Position numbers and translations under genes: made by a program
Notes under the pieces: model-generated
Database searches by the model: none
What the model was told of the DNA's origin: nothing
What the model saw: the letters and a program-made list of their open reading frames with translations, nothing else
DNA from: Cupriavidus sp. AU9028
Lineage (GTDB): Bacteria > Pseudomonadota > Gammaproteobacteria > Burkholderiales > Burkholderiaceae
DNA: 64,000 bases
NCBI RefSeq assembly: GCF_019795295.1
Contig: NZ_JAIMCG010000008.1
Location: forward strand, 1-64,000
Direction of reading: 5' to 3'
Part shown: one piece after another, positions 44,116-56,022 of the stretch
Position numbering within the stretch: position 1 is the stretch's first letter
Layout: the number at the start of each line of letters is the position of its first letter

Positions 44116-45978
44116 CTAGAACCAGGCGTCCTGCATGTCCAGCGTGGTACGGTCCAGCGAGGCCAGCAGGTCCAGCTGCGGGCCGGTCTTCGGCAGCTCC
44201 CAGTGGAAGAAGTACCTCGCCGCGGCGAGCTTGCCGCGATAGAAGTCCTCGTCGCGGTGCCCGGCCTCCAGCTGCTGCAGCGCCTTTGCCGCCTGCAGGG
44301 CCTGTTCGAGCCAGATCCACGCCACCACGGTATGGCCGAACGCCTCCAGATAGACCGAGGCATTGGCCAGCGTCAGGCCGGGATCGCCGGCGCTCCACAG
44401 CTTGCCGGTGACCTCTTCGAGCCGGTGCGCGGCAGCCGTCAGTTGCCCGGCGTGCTCGCGCAGTTCCTGCGGACCCTGCGCGGCGCGCTCGATGGTGGCG
44501 CGAACCTGCGCGCCCAGCGCGCGGAACGCCGCGCCGTCTTCCATCACCACCTTGCGGCCCAGCAGATCCAGCCCCTGGATGCCGTGCGTGCCCTCGTGGA
44601 TCGGATTGAGACGGTTGTCGCGGTAGAGCTGTTCGACGTTGTACTCGCGGGTATAGCCGTAGCCGCCATGCACCTGGATGGCCAGGCTGTTGGCCTCCAG
44701 GCACCATTGCGACGGCCAGCTCTTGGCGATCGGCGTCAGGATGTCCAGCAGCAGGTTCAGGCGCCGCGCCTCCTGCCCTTGCTGCGCGCTTTCCGCGGCG
44801 TGCTGCTCGTCCACCAGCCGGGCGCAGTACAGGTTCAGCGCCAGGCCGCCTTCGACATAGCTTTTTTGCGCCAGCAGCATGCGGCGCACGTCGGCATGCT
44901 GGACCAGTGGGATTTGCGGACTGGACGGGTCCTTGCCGCCGGGTCCGACCGGCCGGCCCTGGGGGCGATTGCGCGCGTACTCCAGCGCGTGCAGGTAGCC
45001 GGTATAGCCCAGCATCACCGCGCCCAGTCCGACGCCGATGCGGGCCTCGTTCATCATGTGGAACATGCAGGCCAGGCCCCGGTGCGGCTCGCCGACCAGA
45101 TAGCCAATCGCGCCGGCCTTGCCGCCCGGACGGTGCCGCGTGCCCTCGCCGAAATTGAGCAGGCAGTTGGTGGTGCCGCGGTAGCCCATCTTGTGGTTCA
45201 GGCCCGCCAGTACCACGTCGTTGCGCTCGCCCAGCGAGCCGTCCGGATTGACCAGGTACTTGGGCACGATGAACAGCGAGATGCCCTTGACGCCGGGAAT
45301 CAGCTTGCCGTCCGGGCCGGGAATCTTGGCCAGTACCAGGTGCACGATGTTGTCCGCCAACTCGTGCTCACCGGCGGAAATCCACATCTTGTTGCCGCGT
45401 AGCCGGTATTGCGGCCCCAGCGGCGATTCGCCTTCGTACTCGGCGCGCGTGGCGATGTCCGACAGCGACGAGCCGGCCTGCGGCTCGGACAGGCACATGG
45501 TGCCGAAGAAGCGCCCTTCCAGCTCCGGCCGCACGAAGGTATCGACCTGCGCCGGCGTGCCATGCGCCAGCAGCAGGTTAGCGTTGCCGATGGTCAGGAA
45601 GGGATAGGAACTGGTGCCGACGTTGGCGCCCTTGAAGTAGGCGAAGCCGGCTTTCTCCACCACCACCGGCAGCTGCATGCCGCCCAGCTCGTAGTCCTGC
45701 CCGGCGGCCATCAGGCCGGCGTCGCAGAAGGCGCGCAGCGCGGTCTTGACCTCGGGGATGATGGTGACGGTCTCGCCGTCGAAATGCGGCTCCTGCTGGT
45801 CGTTCTTCTTGTTATGCGGCGCGAACAGGTCGGTGGCGATCCGCTCGCAGGTATCGAGCGCCGCGTCGAAGGTCTCGCGGGAGTGATCGGCGTAGCGGGG
45901 AATGCGGGTCAGCGTCTCGACATTCAGCCACTCGTACAGCATGAAGTCGAGGTCGCGGCGGGACAGGATCAACGACAT
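44116..45978 (-). CDS. Acyl-CoA dehydrogenase (DmdC/AidB-like long form)
   Basis: A 620-residue FAD enzyme that forms the trans-2 double bond of acyl-CoA, the first oxidation of the beta-oxidation spiral. Visible in order: an N-terminal helical domain, the FAD-binding loop FGTMCLSEPQAGSSLSDI (near 160), the C-terminal helical domain with QVHGGYGYTREYNVEQLYRD, and the catalytic Glu in NPIHEGTHGIQGLDLLGRK, then an extra C-terminal domain beyond 480 that is typical of the roughly 600-residue subgroup. It is preceded by a REP-like element and the thiolase gene, and followed by SDR and thioesterase genes. Confidence 0.95.
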   Translation of the reverse strand: MSLILSRRDLDFMLYEWLNVETLTRIPRYADHSRETFDAALDTCERIATDLFAPHNKKNDQQEPHFDGETVTIIPEVKTALRAFCDAGLMAAGQDYELGGMQLPVVVEKAGFAYFKGANVGTSSYPFLTIGNANLLLAHGTPAQVDTFVRPELEGRFFGTMCLSEPQAGSSLSDIATRAEYEGESPLGPQYRLRGNKMWISAGEHELADNIVHLVLAKIPGPDGKLIPGVKGISLFIVPKYLVNPDGSLGERNDVVLAGLNHKMGYRGTTNCLLNFGEGTRHRPGGKAGAIGYLVGEPHRGLACMFHMMNEARIGVGLGAVMLGYTGYLHALEYARNRPQGRPVGPGGKDPSSPQIPLVQHADVRRMLLAQKSYVEGGLALNLYCARLVDEQHAAESAQQGQEARRLNLLLDILTPIAKSWPSQWCLEANSLAIQVHGGYGYTREYNVEQLYRDNRLNPIHEGTHGIQGLDLLGRKVVMEDGAAFRALGAQVRATIERAAQGPQELREHAGQLTAAAHRLEEVTGKLWSAGDPGLTLANASVYLEAFGHTVVAWIWLEQALQAAKALQQLEAGHRDEDFYRGKLAAARYFFHWELPKTGPQLDLLASLDRTTLDMQDAWF

Positions 45979-46034
45979 GGTGAGGTGCCGCTCCTTGGAA
46001 ATCAGGTTTGGGGGATGGCGCGCTTGGTGCACTA

Positions 46035-46167
46035 CCCTCTCCCCCGGCCCCTCTCCCGCAAGCGGGCGAGGGGAGCAAACCCTTGGCATGGCCCCGCCAG
46101 CGCGCGAGCGAAGCGTGCCGATGGTGTTCCCCCTCTCCCGCTTGCGGGAGAGGGCCGGGGAGAGGGC
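46035..46167. repeat. REP/BIME-like palindromic repeat, copy 4
   Basis: The longest copy, with about 60 bp between arms. It lies between the thiolase stop and the acyl-CoA dehydrogenase start on the minus strand, so it is inside an apparent operon and could lower downstream expression. Confidence 0.88.
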
Positions 46168-46197
46168 AAGCGGGCGTCTCTCGACGCCCGACCGCCC

Positions 46198-47376
<1,179 letters not shown>

Positions 47377-47426
47377 GTCTTGCTCCTCGGTATTCTCTCT
47401 GGTGTCTCTTGTCTAGGATCGGGCGA

Positions 47427-48080
47427 TCAAGCCGGTGCCAGGTCCGCTCGCAGCAGGTCGGCCGACTGCAGGCGCTGCACGCCGGCGGCCGCCAGCCGTT
47501 CCCACGCGGCCTGCAACGAGCCCTGCAGATCGATGGCGCGGCAGGCGTCCTCGATCACCGCCGCCTCGAACCCGGCCGCGCGCGCATCGAGCGCGCTCCA
47601 GGCGACGCAGTAGTCGGTCGCCAGGCCCACGCAGAACACGCGCCGCACGCCCTGCTCGTGCAGATAGCCGGCAAGCCCGGTGCGGGTCTTGCGGTCCGCC
47701 TCGACGAAGGCGGAATAGCTGTCGACTGCGCGGTGATGCCCCTTGCGCAGCAGCAGCCGCGCGTGCGGCACCTCCAGCTGCGCATGCAGCGCCGCGCCAG
47801 GCTCGCCCTGCACGCAATGCGACGGCCACAGGACCTGCTCGCCGTAATGCAAGGTGGTGGTCTGGAACGGCTCGGTGCCGGCGTGGCTGGCGGAGAACGA
47901 GACGTGATCGTCCGGATGCCAGTCCTGCGTCAGCACCACGTGATCGAAATGCGCAGCCAGCCGGTTGATCACCGGCACCACTTCATCGCCATGCGGCACG
48001 GCCAGCGCGCCGCCCGGCATGAAGTCGTTCTGCACATCGATCACAAGCAGGCAGTCCTGCCCGCCGTAGCGTCGTTCCAT
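47427..48080 (-). CDS. pncA: Nicotinamidase
   Basis: A 217-residue isochorismatase-fold enzyme that deamidates nicotinamide to nicotinate for NAD salvage. The catalytic triad is clear: Asp in LLVIDVQNDFMPGG (Asp15), Lys in LLLRKGHHRAVDSYSAF, and Cys in GLATDYCVAWSALDA. Metal-binding residues are in DWHPDDHVSF. AAGGAACCGCG precedes the ATG. It lies 33 bp after the fadB-like gene and 50 bp before the thiolase on the same strand, so it appears co-expressed with NAD-consuming beta-oxidation enzymes. Confidence 0.95.
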   Translation of the reverse strand: MERRYGGQDCLLVIDVQNDFMPGGALAVPHGDEVVPVINRLAAHFDHVVLTQDWHPDDHVSFSASHAGTEPFQTTTLHYGEQVLWPSHCVQGEPGAALHAQLEVPHARLLLRKGHHRAVDSYSAFVEADRKTRTGLAGYLHEQGVRRVFCVGLATDYCVAWSALDARAAGFEAAVIEDACRAIDLQGSLQAAWERLAAAGVQRLQSADLLRADLAPA

Positions 48081-48113
48081 CGCGGTTCCTTGCCTCGCCC
48101 TTGCGCCGATGCC

Positions 48114-50195
<2,082 letters not shown>

Positions 50196-50341
50196 GCTGG
50201 TTCCTTTGGTGTCTTGGGTTGTCTCGGATTCGAATTCTCGAATATTGTTGTTCTTCCGGCCCGGCGGCAACGGAAAAGCCGACCGCTCAGCCTGCCGCCC
50301 GCAGAAGAACGCAGCGCGCCCTTGCATGCCGGAGCGAAACA

Positions 50342-50370
50342 AGCATACACAAAATAGAACGGTCGTTCAA
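50342..50370 (-). promoter_or_regulatory. Promoter of the fadB-pncA-thiolase operon
   Basis: Minus-strand TTGAAC (50370-50365) and TATGCT (50347-50342) with a 17-bp spacer, in an AT-rich pocket of otherwise GC-rich DNA. The palindrome GAACGACCGTTC overlaps the -35 box and spacer. Confidence 0.7.
50357..50368. promoter_or_regulatory. GAAC-N4-GTTC operator at fadB
   Basis: Plus-strand GAACGGTCGTTC with perfect 5-bp arms (GAACG/CGTTC), embedded in the fadB promoter. Same pattern as at 36502 and 57888. A TetR-type fatty-acid repressor (FadP- or PsrA-like) is the likely reader, by analogy of position and symmetry. Confidence 0.65.
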
Positions 50371-50497
50371 TTTCAATTTTGGAGCGGCGATTCCACGGCG
50401 GGCGCGGGTTTCCGGGCGATGGGCATAAGCCATGCGGGGGCTGCATGGTCGGGTATCGCGCCGTGCATGGGCGCGTTGGGAAAGGATGCGCTGGAGG

Positions 50498-50616
50498 CCC
50501 TCTCCCCCGGCCCCTCTCCCGCATGGCGGGAGAGGGTAGCAAACCCGGAGGTGCGTCTTGATCCTGTCGGTGTGCTCCCCTCGCCCGCTTGCGGGAGAGG
50601 GGCCGGGGGAGAGGGC
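50498..50616. repeat. REP/BIME-like palindromic repeat, copy 5
   Basis: Left arm CCCTCTCCCCCGGCCCCTC and right arm its reverse complement, with internal stems around GGCGGGAGAGGG. It lies 40 bp after the livF stop codon and would be the 3' end of the liv transcript. Confidence 0.9.
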
Positions 50617-50655
50617 AAGCGAGCGCATGAACGACTGCCTGCGCCACGACCACCC

Positions 50656-51372
50656 TCAAACCTCCAGCCACTCCTTCCGGATCTGCGCATTTGCCTTCAG
50701 ATCGACCGGGCTGCCCTCGAACACGATGTGCCCATGCCCCATCACATATACCCGCTGCGAAATATCGAGCGCGATGGCCAGCTTCTGCTCGATCAGCAGC
50801 ACCGACACCCCGCGCTCCTTCAGCACCTTCAGATAGTCGCCCACCTGCGCGACGATCATCGGCGCCAGCCCTTCGGTGGGCTCGTCGATCAGCACCAGGT
50901 CCGGGTCGCCCATCAGCGTGCGGCACAGCGTCAGCATCTGCTGCTCGCCGCCCGACAGCACCCCGGCCACGGTGTTTTCGCGCTCGCGCAGCCGGGGGAA
51001 CAGCGAGAACATGTCGTCCATCGACCAGCGCGGCGTCGCCTGGCTGCGATTGCGCTTCTCGCCAAGCATCAGGTTCTGCCGCACCGTCAGCGTGGGGAAG
51101 ATGTCGCGGTTCTCCGGCACGTACCCCAGCCCCAGGTGCGCGATCTCGAAGGTGCGCTTGCCCAGCAGCTCGGTATCGCGGAAGCGCACCGAACCCTCCG
51201 CCTTGACCATGCCGAGAATGGCCTTGGCCAGCGTGGAGCGGCCCACGCCATTGCGGCCCAGCAGCGCGACGATCTCGCCCTCCCCGATATGCAGGTCGAC
51301 GCCGTGCAGGATGTGGCTCTTGCCGTAATAGGCGTGCAGCCCAGTGACTGTCAGCCTTGGCGCGGCCATCAT
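50656..51372 (-). CDS. livF: Branched-chain/HAAT-type ABC transporter ATPase LivF
   Basis: A 238-residue cytoplasmic ATP-binding subunit. Q-loop, ABC signature (VLSGGEQQMLTLCRTLMGDP), Walker B (LVLIDEPTEGLAP) and switch His-equivalent (LLIEQKL) are present. The Walker A motif reads GRNGVGRST, with Arg instead of the invariant Lys. The start overlaps the livG stop by ATGA. It works with LivG on the LivH/LivM pore. Its substrate class is set by the binding protein; with an acyl-CoA synthetase and beta-oxidation genes around it, an organic acid rather than leucine is possible. Confidence 0.93.
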   Translation of the reverse strand: MMAAPRLTVTGLHAYYGKSHILHGVDLHIGEGEIVALLGRNGVGRSTLAKAILGMVKAEGSVRFRDTELLGKRTFEIAHLGLGYVPENRDIFPTLTVRQNLMLGEKRNRSQATPRWSMDDMFSLFPRLRERENTVAGVLSGGEQQMLTLCRTLMGDPDLVLIDEPTEGLAPMIVAQVGDYLKVLKERGVSVLLIEQKLAIALDISQRVYVMGHGHIVFEGSPVDLKANAQIRKEWLEV

Positions 51373-52196
51373 CGCGCCTCCATGGTGGCGGAGGCACCGT
51401 CCGCTGGCGCGTGCTCGTCCAGCGTCGTGCCAAGATAGGCTTCCTTGACGCGCCGGTCGGCGCGGATCTCCTCCGGTGTGCCGGTGGCAATCACCTCGCC
51501 GTAGACCAGCACCGAAATGCGGTCGGCCAGCCCGAACACCACGCTCATGTCGTGCTCCACCATCACCAGCGTCTTGCCGACGGTCACCTTGCGGATCAGC
51601 TCGACCGCGTGATCGCTCTCCGAGCGGCTCATGCCCGCCGTCGGCTCGTCCAGCAGGATCACATCCGCGCCGCCGGCGATGGTGATGCCGATCTCCAGCG
51701 CACGCTGCTCCGCGTAAGTCAGCAGGCCCGACTGCGTCGCGCTGCGATGCTGCAGCCCGATCAGCTCCAGCACCTGCTCGGCCCGCTCGCGTGCATCGCG
51801 CAGTTCGGCCAGCCGGTGCCAGAACGAGTACTTGTACCCGAGCGACCAGAGCACCGCACAACGCAGGTTCTCGAAGACCGTCAGCCGGTGGAAGATGTTG
51901 GTGATCTGGAAGCTGCGCGACAGCCCCTTGCGATTGATGACGAACGGCGGCAGGCCGCCAATGTCCTCGCCGTTCAGCCGCACCGTGCCCGAGGTCGGCG
52001 CGAAGCGGCCCGAGATCAGGTTGAAGGTAGTGGACTTGCCGGCCCCATTCGGCCCGATCAGCGCGTGCCGCTCCCCGCGCGGAATGGTCAGGTCGACGCC
52101 GCGGATGATCTCGGTCTTGCCGAAGGACTTGCGCACGCCGCTCAGTTCCAGCGCCGCACGGCCCCCGCGCACCGATGCACTGCTCGCTGCATTCAT
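51369..52196 (-). CDS. livG: ABC transporter ATPase LivG
   Basis: A 275-residue ATP-binding subunit. Walker A is canonical (GPNGAGKSTTFNLISG). The LivG-type Q-loop region is GLSRSFQITNIFHRLTVFEN; Walker B is DVILLDEPTAGMS, with the switch His in VEHDMSVVFGLA. The signature region reads LTYAEQRALEIG in place of a strict LSGGQ, as is common in LivG. It overlaps livM (upstream) and livF (downstream) by 4 bp each, so the three genes are translationally coupled. Confidence 0.95.
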   Translation of the reverse strand: MNAASSASVRGGRAALELSGVRKSFGKTEIIRGVDLTIPRGERHALIGPNGAGKSTTFNLISGRFAPTSGTVRLNGEDIGGLPPFVINRKGLSRSFQITNIFHRLTVFENLRCAVLWSLGYKYSFWHRLAELRDARERAEQVLELIGLQHRSATQSGLLTYAEQRALEIGITIAGGADVILLDEPTAGMSRSESDHAVELIRKVTVGKTLVMVEHDMSVVFGLADRISVLVYGEVIATGTPEEIRADRRVKEAYLGTTLDEHAPADGASATMEAR

Positions 52197-53506
52197 GCCC
52201 GTTCTCCGCTGATTTCCGCCTGCAGGCGGTCCCACTGCGCCCGCGCCTGTCCGCTGGTCAGGCGCCATGCGCCCAGGCCCACCAGCCACAGCACCGCCGC
52301 CACGCCCCAGGGCGCGAGGGTACCCGCATCGAAGCCGATGCCGAACAGCGACATGGTGGTGCCGTTGGCGTAATCCACCTGCACCTTGTAGACCAGTTCG
52401 ACCGTCAGGATCACCGCCGCCAGCAGCACGATGCCCGCCAGCGCGGCGCGGCCGTAGTACGGCAGCATCGCGCCCAGCTTCCTGCGCGCCAGCAGCGGGA
52501 ACTGCAGCATGATGAGGCTGGCCAGGCCGCCCGGCACGAACATCACCATCAGCACGAAGAACAGGCCCAGGTACAGCAGCCAGGCCTTGGTCAGGTCGGA
52601 CAGCGCGACCGCGAACAGCACGAAGACGATGGCACCCAGCACCGGGCCGAAGAAGAATCCTGCCCCGCCGATGAAGGTGGCCAGCAGCACGCCACCCGAG
52701 CGCACGGCGCTGACGTTTTCGGCCGAGACGATCTCGAAGTTGATCGCGGCCAGCGCCCCCGAAATGCCGGCGAAGAACGCCGACAGGATCAGCACCAGGT
52801 AGCGCACGCGCTGCGTGTTGTAGCCGATGAACTCGGCCCGCTCCGGGTTGTCGCGCACCGCATTCGCGATACGCCCCAGCGGCGTCTGCGTCCAGGCGTA
52901 CATCAGCGCCATCGACAGCAGGCACCACACCGCGATCAGGTAATAGACCTGGCGCCCCGGACCGAAGGTGATGCCCAGGAACGGTTCGCCCACCACCCGG
53001 TTGGTCGAGATGCCGCCTTCGCCGCCAAAGAACTCCGGGAACATCAGCGAGCTGGCGAATACCATTTCGCCGATGCCGAGCGTGATCATCGCGAAAGTGG
53101 TGCCGGACTTCTTGGTGGTCACATAACCGAAGATCACGCCGAAGAAGGCCCCCGCCACGCCGCCCACCAGCGGCAGCAGCGACACCGGCAGCCAGACCGT
53201 GCCCTCGCCCACCATGTTGAGCACGTGCACCGCGATGAAGGCGCCCATGCCCGAGTAGACCGCGTGGCCGAACGACAGCAGCCCGGTCTGCCCGAGCAGC
53301 ATGTTGTACGACAGCGCGAACACGATCATGATGCCGATCTGCGACAGCAGCGTGATGGCGAAGCCGCCGGTAAAGATCAGCGGCAGCACCAGCATCAGCA
53401 GCGCGGTCATGCCCCACAGCAGCCAGCGGCCCAGGTTCAGCGGCCGGTAGCGCATGGTTTGCCCGGCTTCGCCCCGGGTGCGGGTCTGTTGCATCGTCCG
53501 TTCCAT
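52193..53506 (-). CDS. livM: ABC transporter permease LivM
   Basis: A 437-residue inner-membrane pore subunit with about nine to ten helices. The core motif GLLSFGHAVYSGMGAFIAVH (about 85-104) is conserved in LivM/LivH permeases, and GENLRAIG-like features are replaced by IANAVRDNPERAEFIGYN. It is longer than typical LivM (about 330-420) because of an extra hydrophilic-plus-TM C-terminal segment after residue 345 (two more helices and a tail). One base separates its ATG from the livH stop. Confidence 0.94.
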   Translation of the reverse strand: MERTMQQTRTRGEAGQTMRYRPLNLGRWLLWGMTALLMLVLPLIFTGGFAITLLSQIGIMIVFALSYNMLLGQTGLLSFGHAVYSGMGAFIAVHVLNMVGEGTVWLPVSLLPLVGGVAGAFFGVIFGYVTTKKSGTTFAMITLGIGEMVFASSLMFPEFFGGEGGISTNRVVGEPFLGITFGPGRQVYYLIAVWCLLSMALMYAWTQTPLGRIANAVRDNPERAEFIGYNTQRVRYLVLILSAFFAGISGALAAINFEIVSAENVSAVRSGGVLLATFIGGAGFFFGPVLGAIVFVLFAVALSDLTKAWLLYLGLFFVLMVMFVPGGLASLIMLQFPLLARRKLGAMLPYYGRAALAGIVLLAAVILTVELVYKVQVDYANGTTMSLFGIGFDAGTLAPWGVAAVLWLVGLGAWRLTSGQARAQWDRLQAEISGERA

Positions 53507-53507
53507 G

Positions 53508-54455
53508 TCAGCTCTCCCGGGTGCCCATCAGGCCGCGCGGCCGGAAGATCAGCATCAGCACAAGCAGCAGGTAAGGCAGCACCGGTGCCACCTGCGCCAC
53601 CGTCAGGCGCCACAGCGAGTAGAACGGCGTCTCGCTGGTCACCGGCATGCCCAGGCTCTCGAACAGGCCGGCCAGCGACGCGTCGATCGTCACCGCGAAG
53701 GTCTGCAGCAGGCCGATCAGGATCGAGGCAATGAAGGCGCCGACCAGCGACCCCATGCCGCCCACCACCGCCACCACGAAGACGATCGACCCCACCGACA
53801 CCGCCATCGACGGCTCGGTGACGAAGGCATTGCCGCCGATGACGCCGGCCAGGCCGGCCAGCGCGGCGCCGCCCCCGAACACCAGCATGAAGACCCGCGG
53901 CACGTTGTGGCCCAGCGCCTCCACCATCTCCGGATGGGTCAGCGCCGCCTGGATGACCAGCCCGATGCGGGTGCGGGTCAGCACGAGGTAGATGCCCACC
54001 AGCATCGCCAGCGACACCAGCATCATGAAGGCGCGGTACTTGGGAAACGACGAGGTGAAGATGGTGAACAGCGGGCCGTCCAGCACCTCCGGAATGCGAT
54101 AAGGCACCGCCGCCAGGCCCCACACCAGCTTGACGCCCTCCTCGATCAGATAGGCCAGCCCGAAGGTGAACAGCAGTTCGGCGACATGGCCGTATTTATG
54201 CACGGTACGCAGGCCGAAGCGCTCGACCAGCGCCCCGGCCACCGCGACCAGCAGCGGCGCCAGGATCAGCGCCGGCCAGAAGCCGACCTTGGTCGATATC
54301 GAATAGGCGAAGTACGCGCCCAGCATGTAGAAGCTGGCGTGGGCGAAGTTGAGCACGCCCATCATGCTGAAGATCAGCGTCAGGCCGGACGACAGCATGA
54401 ACAGCAGCAGCCCATAGCTGATGCCGTTCAGCAGGGAGATGATGAAAAATTCCAC
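53508..54455 (-). CDS. livH: ABC transporter permease LivH
   Basis: A 315-residue inner-membrane permease with about eight helices. It has the typical start EFFIISLLNGISYGLLLFML and GVLNFAHASFYMLGAYFAY. I chose GTG 54455 because AAGGA lies six bases upstream and the protein start then matches the family; a TTG five codons upstream is the alternative. First membrane gene after the binding-protein gene, from which it is separated by about 180 bp. Confidence 0.94.
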   Translation of the reverse strand: MEFFIISLLNGISYGLLLFMLSSGLTLIFSMMGVLNFAHASFYMLGAYFAYSISTKVGFWPALILAPLLVAVAGALVERFGLRTVHKYGHVAELLFTFGLAYLIEEGVKLVWGLAAVPYRIPEVLDGPLFTIFTSSFPKYRAFMMLVSLAMLVGIYLVLTRTRIGLVIQAALTHPEMVEALGHNVPRVFMLVFGGGAALAGLAGVIGGNAFVTEPSMAVSVGSIVFVVAVVGGMGSLVGAFIASILIGLLQTFAVTIDASLAGLFESLGMPVTSETPFYSLWRLTVAQVAPVLPYLLLVLMLIFRPRGLMGTRES

Positions 54456-54633
54456 GAGCTGTCCTTGCAACAGGCCCCACGGCCATAACCGTTGGCGTCA
54501 AGGCCGGGGCGGTGGCATGGTTGACCCGGCGGCCGCCCGCCGGGGTCGGGCAGGATACCACCGGAGCCACGTGGGGAGCAGCGCCGGGACCGCGGCGCCA
54601 ATCGCTCCCGGCACTCCCGTCAGCGCGGCGGCA

Positions 54634-55875
54634 TCAGCCCGCCGGCCGCTTCATCTTGCAGGTGGTCGGCTGCGCGGCCACGGAGGCATCGAGGACGGCG
54701 TTGGTCTTCCAGCCGTATCCGGTGTTCTCCTGGTCGAACCGGACCTCCTTGCCATCGACCTTGGTCCAGGTAGCGATGGTCAAGGGCTGCTGGGCCTGGT
54801 GGTCGCTGGCGCGCATCTCCACCGTGCCGTTCAGGCTTTCGACCTTCATCCCTTCCATGGCCTTGGCGACCTTGACCGGATCGGTCGAGCCGGTGTCCTT
54901 GATCGCCTTGCTCAGCATGGCGATGCCGGTATAGGCGGCCATCACGTAGAAGTCGTCGTTGTATTTCTTCTCGTAGCCCTCGACCACGTCGGCACCACGG
55001 AAACCCTTGTTGTTCGGGTTGTAGTAGCCGACATAGCGCACCCGCTCGGCGCCGGCCGCGCCCATTGCCGTGGGCACGCCGGTGGTGGCGCCGTAATAGG
55101 TGTAGAAATTGGAATCCAGCCCGCCATCCTTGGCCGCCTTGATCAGCAGCGCCAGGTCGCTACCCCAGTTGCCGGTGATCACCGTATCGGCGCCAGCCGC
55201 CTTGATCTTCGCGACATAGGGCGCGAAGTCCTTGACCTGCGCCAGCGGATGCAGGTCCTCGCCGACGATCTCGATGTCGGGCCGCTTGCGCTTCAGGTAT
55301 TCCTTGGCCGCGCGCGCCACCTGATGGCCGAACGAGTAGTTCTGGTTGATCAGGTAGACCTTCTTGACGTTCTTGTTCTGCGCCAGGTAGGTGGTCAGCG
55401 CCTCCATCTTCATGTCGGAGTTGGCGTCCAGCCGGAAATGCCAGTAATTGCACTTGCTGTTGGTCATGTCCGGATCGACGGCGGCGTAGTTCAGGTAGAC
55501 CACCTCCTTGCCCGGATTGCGGTCGTTGTGCTTGCCCACCGCGTCGAGCAGTGCGAGGCCCACCGACGAGCCGTTGCCCTGCACCACATAGCGCATGCCT
55601 TGATCGACCGCCTGCTTCAGGATGGTCAGGCTCTCCTGCGGCGACAGCTTGTTGTCGAAACCGACCACCTCGAACTTGTGGTCACCGGCCCACTTGTTCT
55701 GGTTGGCCAGTTCGGCGACGTACTGCCAGCTCTTGAGCTGGTTCTGCCCGACCGGCGCCATCAGGCCCGAGAGCGGGTCGATAAAGCCGATCCGCACGGT
55801 TTCGGCCGCTGCCGTCCCGGACGCGAGCACGGCGAGCATCGCCGCGCCGCTGGCCAGCGCACGCATTCTGATCAT
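54634..55875 (-). CDS. ABC transporter substrate-binding protein (LivJ/K-like)
   Basis: A 413-residue periplasmic receptor of the Peripla_BP_6 (type I) family. The signal peptide is residues 1-24 (RALASGAAMLAVLASG, cleavage after AAAE). Then come VRIGFIDPLSGLMAPVGQNQ and VVYLNYAAVDPDMTNSKCNYW; the latter type is seen in receptors for aromatic or other organic acids more than in LivJ itself. AAGGAGACCTCC precedes the ATG. It leads the livJHMGF set and follows the acyl-CoA synthetase gene by about 150 bp. Confidence 0.92.
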   Translation of the reverse strand: MIRMRALASGAAMLAVLASGTAAAETVRIGFIDPLSGLMAPVGQNQLKSWQYVAELANQNKWAGDHKFEVVGFDNKLSPQESLTILKQAVDQGMRYVVQGNGSSVGLALLDAVGKHNDRNPGKEVVYLNYAAVDPDMTNSKCNYWHFRLDANSDMKMEALTTYLAQNKNVKKVYLINQNYSFGHQVARAAKEYLKRKRPDIEIVGEDLHPLAQVKDFAPYVAKIKAAGADTVITGNWGSDLALLIKAAKDGGLDSNFYTYYGATTGVPTAMGAAGAERVRYVGYYNPNNKGFRGADVVEGYEKKYNDDFYVMAAYTGIAMLSKAIKDTGSTDPVKVAKAMEGMKVESLNGTVEMRASDHQAQQPLTIATWTKVDGKEVRFDQENTGYGWKTNAVLDASVAAQPTTCKMKRPAG

Positions 55876-56022
55876 GGAGGTCTCCTTCTCTCTTGTCCTC
55901 GGCGGTCATCGTGGTTTCGCCCGCGACGCCGCAGCACCGGGTCAAACGGTCCCTGGTGCGAGGCGCCGCGCCGAAAGCCCATGCGGGCGCGGCTCTGCGG
56001 CCGCTGCCCTCTTTCGCTGCCG

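Larger units (their letters stand above)
50196..50655. other. Spacer between fadB and livF with promoter and REP element
   Basis: Contains the fadB leader and promoter (50342-50370) and REP copy 5 (50498-50616). I see no additional gene in the remainder. Confidence 0.6.
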
